A stretch of DNA of 10,168 nucleotides, taken from contig JALWRV010000447.1 in the NCBI GenBank assembly GCA_027080545.1, positions 1-10,168 of the forward strand, read 5' to 3'. The translations under genes and the position numbers were made by a program. A model generated the notes under the pieces. That model saw nothing but the letters and a program-made list of their open reading frames with translations. It was not told where the DNA came from and ran no database searches. This DNA comes from Parvularculaceae bacterium (GTDB taxonomy: Bacteria; Pseudomonadota; Alphaproteobacteria; Caulobacterales; Parvularculaceae). Every line of letters begins with the position of its first letter. Position 1 is the stretch's first letter. Below are positions 5,593-10,168 of the stretch, piece after piece.

Positions 5593-7011
5593 ATGTTCCC
5601 ATTTGGAAACAATTTACAAGCCATTCTCTATGTTGCGGCGGGGATATTATTTATCCTTGCCCTTCGTGGATTATCGTCGCCGGAAACTGCGCGGGCGGGT
5701 AATCGTTTTGGCATGATCGGCATGGGGCTGGCGGTGGTGGCCACCCTGTTTTCGCAAAACTTTATGGGTTCGGCGGGCTTTTGGGCGTGGCCTCTGATCA
5801 TTTTGGCGGTGGCGGCTGGGGCTATTCCCGGCGCCTTGATTGCCCGCAAAATTCCCATGACGTCGATGCCGCAATTGGTGGCATTTTTTCATGCGCTGGT
5901 GGGCTTGGCAGCGGTGTTGATTGCTTGGGCAGCCTTTCTGGCGCCTGAGGCCTATGGCATTGGTGTGCCGGGGGCCATAAAAGCGCAATCCATCATAGAA
6001 ATGTCGCTCGGGGTGGCTATCGGGGCGATCACTTTTTCCGGCTCACTAATCGCTTTTGCCAAGCTTGATGGGCGTATGTCCGGCGCACCCATATTATTGC
6101 CCCTGCGCCATCTCATCAATATTGCCCTTGGCGCCGCTATTCTGGTGATGGTCATTATGTTGGCCTCCGGGGCTCAAAGCGCGGGGCTATTTTTGACCTT
6201 GACCATCGCCTCGGTGGCCTTGGGCTTTTTGCTGATCATTCCCATCGGTGGCGCGGATATGCCGGTGGTGGTTTCTATGCTCAATTCCTATTCCGGCTGG
6301 GCGGCGGCGGGCATTGGTTTTACACTGCACAATATGGCGCTGATCATCACCGGCGCTTTGGTTGGTTCTTCCGGGGCGATCCTCTCTTACATTATGTGCA
6401 AAGCCATGAACCGTTCTTTCATCAGCGTCATCCTCGGTGGCTTTGGCGGCGAGGATGAAGCGGCCGGTGGCGCAACAGAAGAGCGCCCCGTCAAGCAGGG
6501 CTCCGCCGATGATGCGGCCTTCATTATGAAAAATGCAGGCAAAGTCATCATCGTGCCTGGCTATGGCATGGCGGTTGCCCAAGCTCAACATGCCTTGCGG
6601 GAAATGGCAAAGCTGCTGAAAGAGCAAGGGGTGGAGATAAAATATGCCATCCATCCGGTGGCGGGCCGTATGCCCGGCCATATGAATGTGCTCTTGGCCG
6701 AAGCCGATGTCCCCTATGATGAAGTGTTCGAGCTAGAAGATATCAATGCGGAATTTTCTACCGCGGATGTGGCTTTCGTCATTGGGGCCAATGATGTCAC
6801 CAATCCGGCGGCAAAAACCGATAAAAGCTCGCCTCTTTACGGCATGCCCATTTTGGATGTGGAAAAAGCGGGTACGGTTTTGTTTATCAAGCGGGGCATG
6901 GCGGCGGGCTATGCGGGGGTACAAAATGAGCTGTTTTTCCGAGACAACACCATGATGTTGTTCGGTGACGCCAAGAAAATGTGCGAAGATATTATCAAGG
7001 CGCTGGATTAA
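5593..7011 (+). CDS. pntB: NAD(P) transhydrogenase subunit beta (domains II and III)
   Basis: The 472-residue subunit has an N-terminal membrane domain (about 1-265) with eight or nine hydrophobic helices, a linker (EDEAAGGATEERPVKQGSAD), and a soluble NADP(H)-binding domain III (about 300-472). Domain III carries the nucleotide-binding turn IVPGYGMAVAQAQHALREMA, the conserved AIHPVAGRMPGHMNVLLAEA, VFELEDIN, and the hallmark VIGANDVTNPAA, followed by KRGMAAGYAGVQNELF. The membrane part includes the conserved GGADMPVVVSMLNSYSGWAA segment. With PntAA and PntAB it forms the proton-driven enzyme in the inner membrane. A GGGG-rich ribosome binding site lies just upstream of the ATG. Length and motifs are complete, with no sign of damage. 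It is the last gene of the operon, followed by a strong terminator. Confidence 0.97.
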   Translation: MFPFGNNLQAILYVAAGILFILALRGLSSPETARAGNRFGMIGMGLAVVATLFSQNFMGSAGFWAWPLIILAVAAGAIPGALIARKIPMTSMPQLVAFFHALVGLAAVLIAWAAFLAPEAYGIGVPGAIKAQSIIEMSLGVAIGAITFSGSLIAFAKLDGRMSGAPILLPLRHLINIALGAAILVMVIMLASGAQSAGLFLTLTIASVALGFLLIIPIGGADMPVVVSMLNSYSGWAAAGIGFTLHNMALIITGALVGSSGAILSYIMCKAMNRSFISVILGGFGGEDEAAGGATEERPVKQGSADDAAFIMKNAGKVIIVPGYGMAVAQAQHALREMAKLLKEQGVEIKYAIHPVAGRMPGHMNVLLAEADVPYDEVFELEDINAEFSTADVAFVIGANDVTNPAAKTDKSSPLYGMPILDVEKAGTVLFIKRGMAAGYAGVQNELFFRDNTMMLFGDAKKMCEDIIKALD

Positions 7012-7062
7012 AAGCGCCCGATTAGAAGCGCTGGAATGAAGCGTTTGGGAAATCGCAGGCGC

Positions 7063-7092
7063 AAAAAAACACCGCATCGGAGCGGTGTTTTT
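7063..7092. terminator. Bidirectional rho-independent terminator between pntB and rpsU
   Basis: An 11-bp perfect stem (AAAAACACCGC at 7065-7075 with GCGGTGTTTTT at 7082-7092) encloses a 6-nt loop (ATCGGA). The right arm ends in a T-run for pntB, and the left arm begins with an A-run that gives a U-run on the minus strand for rpsU. A weaker AGCGC/GCGCT stem (7013-7017 and 7028-7032) directly follows the pntB stop. Confidence 0.9.
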
Positions 7093-7116
7093 ATTCGATC
7101 AAAAGCAAAGGAGGGG

Positions 7117-7326
7117 TTAGATAAGCCCTTCGCGCTGTAAGCGCTTACGGTGCAATTTGCGCGCACGGCGTACGGCTTCGGCTTTTTGGCGGGCCCGCTT
7201 TTCCGACGGTTTTTCATAAAATTTCCGACGCTTCATTTCCCGAAACGTGCCCTCGCGCTGCATTTTCTTTTTCAGCGCACGCAAGGCCTGCTCGACATTA
7301 TTTTCGCGGACAACGATGTTAACCAA
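7117..7326 (-). CDS. rpsU: 30S ribosomal protein S21 (bS21)
   Basis: The 69-residue product reads (M)VNIVVRENNVEQALRALKKK, then MQREGTFREMKRRKFYEKPS and a very basic C-terminal helix EKRARQKAEAVRRARKLHRK ending LQREGLI. This is the typical alphaproteobacterial bS21, which sits on the 30S platform near the anti-Shine-Dalgarno helix and aids initiation. There is no ATG or GTG at the expected start. The codon at 7326-7324 is TTG, preceded with 8-nt spacing by AAAGGAGG, an almost perfect Shine-Dalgarno, so TTG is taken as the start. The frame is open upstream to 7452, but that segment contains leader hairpins and does not resemble S21. The gene converges with pntB and diverges from the COQ9 gene, a common alphaproteobacterial neighbour. 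Confidence 0.95.
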   Translation of the reverse strand: MVNIVVRENNVEQALRALKKKMQREGTFREMKRRKFYEKPSEKRARQKAEAVRRARKLHRKRLQREGLI

Positions 7327-7375
7327 GGCAAAAGCCTCCTTTAAAGAATTTCGTTCAAAATCGCTTACTGGCGGT

Positions 7376-7401
7376 CGGGTCGGGGGTTTCCCCAAGACCC
7401 G
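7376..7401 (-). other. GC-rich hairpin in the rpsU 5' leader
   Basis: CGGGTC (7376-7381) pairs with GACCCG (7396-7401), and GGGG (7383-7386) with CCCC (7390-7393), leaving a 3-nt loop and a 1:2 internal bulge. It ends 50 nt upstream of the rpsU TTG start. No U-run follows on the minus strand, so it is not a plain terminator. A second small stem (CAT-A-GGG with CCC-C-ATG) is at 7415-7433. These may form a regulatory leader; the function is inferred. Confidence 0.4.
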
Positions 7402-7446
7402 CCAAATGACGCTCCATAGGGTAAAACCCCATGAAGGCGCGTTCCC

Positions 7447-7475
7447 TAGCAAAGGATGATGGGCTTGTCCACCAA
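7447..7475 (-). promoter_or_regulatory. Weak candidate promoter of rpsU
   Basis: On the minus strand TTGGTG (7475-7470) and TTGCTA (7452-7447) are separated by 17 bp. The -35 overlaps a small inverted repeat, GCTTG-TCCAC-CAAGC (7463-7477). The -10 match is poor. A start here would give a leader of about 115 nt containing both hairpins. Confidence 0.25.
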
Positions 7476-7693
7476 GCTAGGGGCAAAGGGGTGATTTTTC
7501 CTTTAGATTTTCTCCACTTTTCTAGCCAAATGGGCGCTCAAAAGGGTAGAATGGCGCAGATAGGGCCAAAGGGGCCTTATGGTGGCCCAGATCAGGGGCT
7601 ATAAGGGCTTGGATTATGCCAAAATGGCCAAGAGGCATTAAGAAAAACCACGAGACGACAGGCAAGCTACGGAGCATTGAAAGAGCAAAGCCC

Positions 7694-8368
7694 ATGACCA
7701 AAAGCGAGAAGCAAGACCCTTTGGACGAAATGCGCGATCGCGTGCTGGCCGAAGCCCTAGAGGCGGCCACTTTTGATGGCTGGACCCCGTTAATGTTGGA
7801 AAAAAGCGCTCGGGCCGTGGGGGCAGAACAGCGCCTCGCCCTTCTTTTCCCCCACGGGGTTGCAGATTTGCTGCGCTATTGGTCTTGGGGCCTCGATGAA
7901 AAAATGGTTGCTGCTTTCGCTATGGCGGAACCGGCCCCCAAGCGTATTCGCGACAAGGTGCGGTTTTTGGTCAAAACCCGAATCGAAGCACTCACCCCCC
8001 ACCGTGAGGCGGCGCGCCGGGCCAGCGCCACCTTGGCCCTGCCACGCTTTAGCCATTTGGCTTCGCGCCTGACATGGAGCACGGCGGATGCGATCTGGCG
8101 GGCACTGGGTGACAGCTCAACTGATTTCAACTATTTCACCAAACGGGCCACCCTGTCGGCGGTTTATCTATCGACCTTGGGCTTCTGGTTTTCCGATGAA
8201 GAAAAAGAAACGGAAGAGGAGGCCTATGCAGACAGTTGGGCTTTTCTCGACAAGCGCATCGAAAACATCATGCAGTTTGAGAAGTTTAAATCAAAAATTC
8301 GCGAGAAAGAGTTTTCTCCAGCGAAAATCCTCAAACCGCTGGCCAAAATGCGCTATGGCTCGCGTTAA
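7694..8368 (+). CDS. COQ9-family ubiquinone biosynthesis protein
   Basis: The 224-residue product has both family signatures. Near the N-terminus is DEMRDRVLAEALEAATFDGWTPLMLEKSA followed by LALLFPHGVADLLRYW, and towards the C-terminus is DSSTDFNYFTKRATLSAVYLSTLGFWFSD. COQ9 adopts a TetR-like fold that binds lipid and, in mitochondria, presents quinone intermediates to the hydroxylase COQ7; the bacterial members are thought to act likewise in ubiquinone synthesis. There is no signal peptide, so it is cytoplasmic or membrane-peripheral. The ATG at 7694 is chosen because the conserved region begins a few residues later; an ATG at 7616 would add 26 basic, unconserved residues. Neither start has a strong ribosome binding site. 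It is divergent from rpsU, an arrangement often seen in alphaproteobacteria, and 38 bp upstream of the DsbD-like gene. Confidence 0.92.
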   Translation: MTKSEKQDPLDEMRDRVLAEALEAATFDGWTPLMLEKSARAVGAEQRLALLFPHGVADLLRYWSWGLDEKMVAAFAMAEPAPKRIRDKVRFLVKTRIEALTPHREAARRASATLALPRFSHLASRLTWSTADAIWRALGDSSTDFNYFTKRATLSAVYLSTLGFWFSDEEKETEEEAYADSWAFLDKRIENIMQFEKFKSKIREKEFSPAKILKPLAKMRYGSR

Positions 8369-8406
8369 TTTCCCGTTTTTCTGAATGCTTTGAAAGCCCT
8401 CAATAG

Positions 8407-10168
8407 ATGAATAAATGCTCGCTCTTTCTTTTTGGTTTCCTGTCCCTATTTTTCACTAGCCAAGCAATGGCGCAAAATGTGGGTGTGTCTGATCTGGTGA
8501 TCACCGATCATGCGGAAAGCCAGCTTATCGCTGAGACCACCAGCATCGCCCCCGGTCAAACCATCACGCTTCTTTTTAATCAAAAGTTGCAAAAGGGCTG
8601 GCATGTCTATTGGAAAAACCCTGGCGATAGCGGTCTGCCTTTGACCATGAATTGGGGATTATCCAGCGGCTTTGATGTTGGTGCGGTCGCCTATCCAACC
8701 CCCCATAAAATCCCCGTTGATGTGTTCGTCAATTATGGTTTTGAAGGTCGCCCCGGCTTTTTGGTGGAACTAACGGCCCCGGTCTATATTTCTCCCGGCA
8801 CCATGATGACGGTTTCCCTCGATGCGGAATGGCTTATTTGTGAACTAGTCTGTGTGCCGGAAAGTGGACATTTTGAACTTTCCCTACCAATTACGGCGCA
8901 AGATGGCATGCGCAACAGCCAATGGGCTCTGCGCTTCCGGCAGGTCCGCGAGAGCCTACCCAAACCGGCTCCTTTTGAAGCGATCTGGTTTGCCGATGAT
9001 CAGCAAGCCGGTCTGATGATCAAGGATAAGGGGCTACAAGCCGCCGAGTCCAATCCAGATCTATATTTCTTTGCGGATAAAATAAATCTTATCAAACCTT
9101 CAGCGCCACAAAGAGTGCGCACCAGTAAAGAGGGCTATCCGGTCTTACTGTTCTCGACGGGGGATGATTTTGATCCGGCATCGCAAGCGCCCTTGAGCGG
9201 TGTTTTAAGCGTTGCCGATGGTAAGGGATATGAGCTGAGCGCGCCTCATGGTCCATTTCCCGACATTGTTAGCCCTGAAAAAACATCTACCCCCCCGTCT
9301 GCAGCCATGGCCGGGGTGGTCAGCTTCATCTTTCTGGCCTTTCTGGGGGGCATTTTACTCAACATCATGCCTTGCGTGTTTCCGGTAATTTTTATCAAGG
9401 CCGCTAATCTGGCTGAAACAGCACAGCAAGACAGGGCGCGTGTGCGCCGCCACGGGTTTGCCTATACGGCCGGGGTGTTGGCAACATTTTTTGTCCTAGC
9501 AGGCTTATTATTATTGTTGCGAGCTGGTGGCGCGCAGCTCGGTTGGGGCTTTCAATTACAATCCCCGGGGCCAAATGCTATTTTTGCCCTAATTATTTTT
9601 CTTATTGGTCTCAACCTTGCGGGGGTTTTTCAAATGGGTACCTCCTTGCAGGGGGTTGGTAGTGGTTTAGCCGCCCGCCGGGGCGTGATGGGGTCTTTCT
9701 TTACCGGCCTATTGGCGGTGGCGGTGGCGGCCCCGTGCATTGGGCCGCTTTTGGGGGCGCCCATCGGCTTTGCCTTAGCCCCCTCGATTCCTGCCTGGGT
9801 GGGGATGGCGGTTTTTATGGCCATCGGTCTTGGACTGGCGCTTCCTTATTTGTTGATTTCTCTGATGCCAGGATTGGCGCGTTTGTTGCCCAAGCCCGGT
9901 CCTTGGATGGAAACATTCAAGCAATGGCTTTCCTTCGCCATGTTCGCAACCTTGATTTGGCTAGCTTGGGTGATTGTGGGACAGGCGGGCCCCAACGGGG
10001 TGATTGGTTTGGGCCTCGCTTTGTTGTTGGCGGCTCTGGCAGCATGGTCTTATGGCAAAAGTCAAAAACGCTCTGAAAAATTGGGTTTCTGGAAAATTCT
10101 GGCGCTGCTGGCTTTATTGTTATCAACTTGGTCTGCCTTGAGCTTGCGCACCGCCCCAACCCAAATGG
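8407..10168 (+). CDS. DsbD/ScsB-type transmembrane thiol-disulfide reductase (C-terminus outside window)
   Basis: At least 587 residues are visible. A signal peptide (MNKCSLFLFGFLSLFFTSQAMA, then QN) precedes a periplasmic beta-rich domain (about 24-290) of the DsbD N-terminal type, with WHVYWKNPGDSGLP and the redox pair Cys145-x3-Cys149 in WLICELVCVPESG. From about residue 300 the membrane domain begins; it carries the two redox cysteines of the family, Cys323 in NIMPCVFPVIF and Cys444 in AAPCIGPLLGAP. About seven hydrophobic segments are visible. Such proteins move electrons from cytoplasmic thioredoxin across the inner membrane to periplasmic thiol proteins. A thioredoxin-like C-terminal domain is expected beyond the right edge but cannot be seen. 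The long N-terminal domain favours the ScsB-like branch over E. coli DsbD. It is probably co-transcribed with the COQ9 gene. Confidence 0.9.
   Translation, partial: MNKCSLFLFGFLSLFFTSQAMAQNVGVSDLVITDHAESQLIAETTSIAPGQTITLLFNQKLQKGWHVYWKNPGDSGLPLTMNWGLSSGFDVGAVAYPTPHKIPVDVFVNYGFEGRPGFLVELTAPVYISPGTMMTVSLDAEWLICELVCVPESGHFELSLPITAQDGMRNSQWALRFRQVRESLPKPAPFEAIWFADDQQAGLMIKDKGLQAAESNPDLYFFADKINLIKPSAPQRVRTSKEGYPVLLFSTGDDFDPASQAPLSGVLSVADGKGYELSAPHGPFPDIVSPEKTSTPPSAAMAGVVSFIFLAFLGGILLNIMPCVFPVIFIKAANLAETAQQDRARVRRHGFAYTAGVLATFFVLAGLLLLLRAGGAQLGWGFQLQSPGPNAIFALIIFLIGLNLAGVFQMGTSLQGVGSGLAARRGVMGSFFTGLLAVAVAAPCIGPLLGAPIGFALAPSIPAWVGMAVFMAIGLGLALPYLLISLMPGLARLLPKPGPWMETFKQWLSFAMFATLIWLAWVIVGQAGPNGVIGLGLALLLAALAAWSYGKSQKRSEKLGFWKILALLALLLSTWSALSLRTAPTQM

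Larger units (their letters stand above)
7327..7693. promoter_or_regulatory. Divergent region between rpsU and COQ9 gene, with structured rpsU leader
   Basis: This 367-bp gap holds the rpsU leader on the minus strand and the COQ9 promoter region on the plus strand. I see no separate gene. Features are a strong hairpin (7376-7401), a weaker one (7415-7433), a weak rpsU promoter candidate (7447-7475), and a GC-rich stretch with repeated GGCC words around 7561-7590. The frame of the COQ9 gene is open back to an ATG at 7616. Confidence 0.5.

Noticed and set aside
7616..7693. ATG at 7616 as start of the COQ9 protein
   Set aside because: The extra 26 residues are basic and not typical of the family, whose conserved region starts just after the ATG at 7694. 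Not fully excluded.
1..10168. Mobile element, prophage, toxin-antitoxin, CRISPR or defence genes
   Set aside because: All substantial open frames belong to housekeeping or envelope families, and I saw no terminal repeats, integrase, transposase or regularly spaced repeats.

Overview
The window reads as an ordinary chromosomal segment of an alphaproteobacterium with moderate GC content. The evidence is a GapR (DUF2312) nucleoid protein, a COQ9-family ubiquinone protein next to rpsU, a three-gene pntAA-pntAB-pntB transhydrogenase preceded by a small aa3-oxidase subunit IV-like gene, a 41-residue L36 without the zinc ligands, one full CtrA-type site (TTAA-N7-TTAA), and a marked scarcity of GANTC, the CcrM methylation site. 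I cannot place the order or genus. I see no mobile element, phage gene, CRISPR array, tRNA or rRNA.

Layout. Positions 1-428 (minus) hold the N-terminal part of an MltB-type lytic transglycosylase cut by the left edge. It diverges from rpmJ (708-833, plus), which is followed by a secreted TPR protein (901-1458) and gapR (1540-1845). Convergent to gapR is a 501-residue NtrC-type sigma-54 response regulator (1860-3365, minus) with no kinase gene beside it. A 337-bp divergent intergenic region carries the CtrA-type site, two AT-rich palindromes and three consecutive hairpins. It leads into the plus-strand operon coxIV-like/pntAA/pntAB/pntB (3703-7011), closed by a strong bidirectional terminator at 7063-7092. 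rpsU (7117-7326, minus) starts with TTG behind a near-perfect Shine-Dalgarno and has a GC-rich hairpin in its leader. Divergent from it are a COQ9-family gene (7694-8368) and a DsbD/ScsB-type transmembrane thiol reductase (8407 to the right edge, C-terminal domain missing).

How the parts fit. The genes are mainly housekeeping: translation (L36, S21), envelope (transglycosylase, TPR protein, DsbD-like reductase), chromosome architecture (GapR), and respiration and redox balance (transhydrogenase making NADPH from the proton gradient, oxidase subunit IV-like protein, COQ9). CtrA, GapR and CcrM are parts of alphaproteobacterial cell-cycle control. The CtrA-type site in front of the NtrC-type regulator suggests that the regulator, or the divergent transhydrogenase operon, is under CtrA control. 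That link is inferred. I did not find a convincing undescribed system; the most useful leads are regulatory (CtrA-type site, structured leaders, TTG start of rpsU) and the two-helix subunit IV-like protein tied to pnt.
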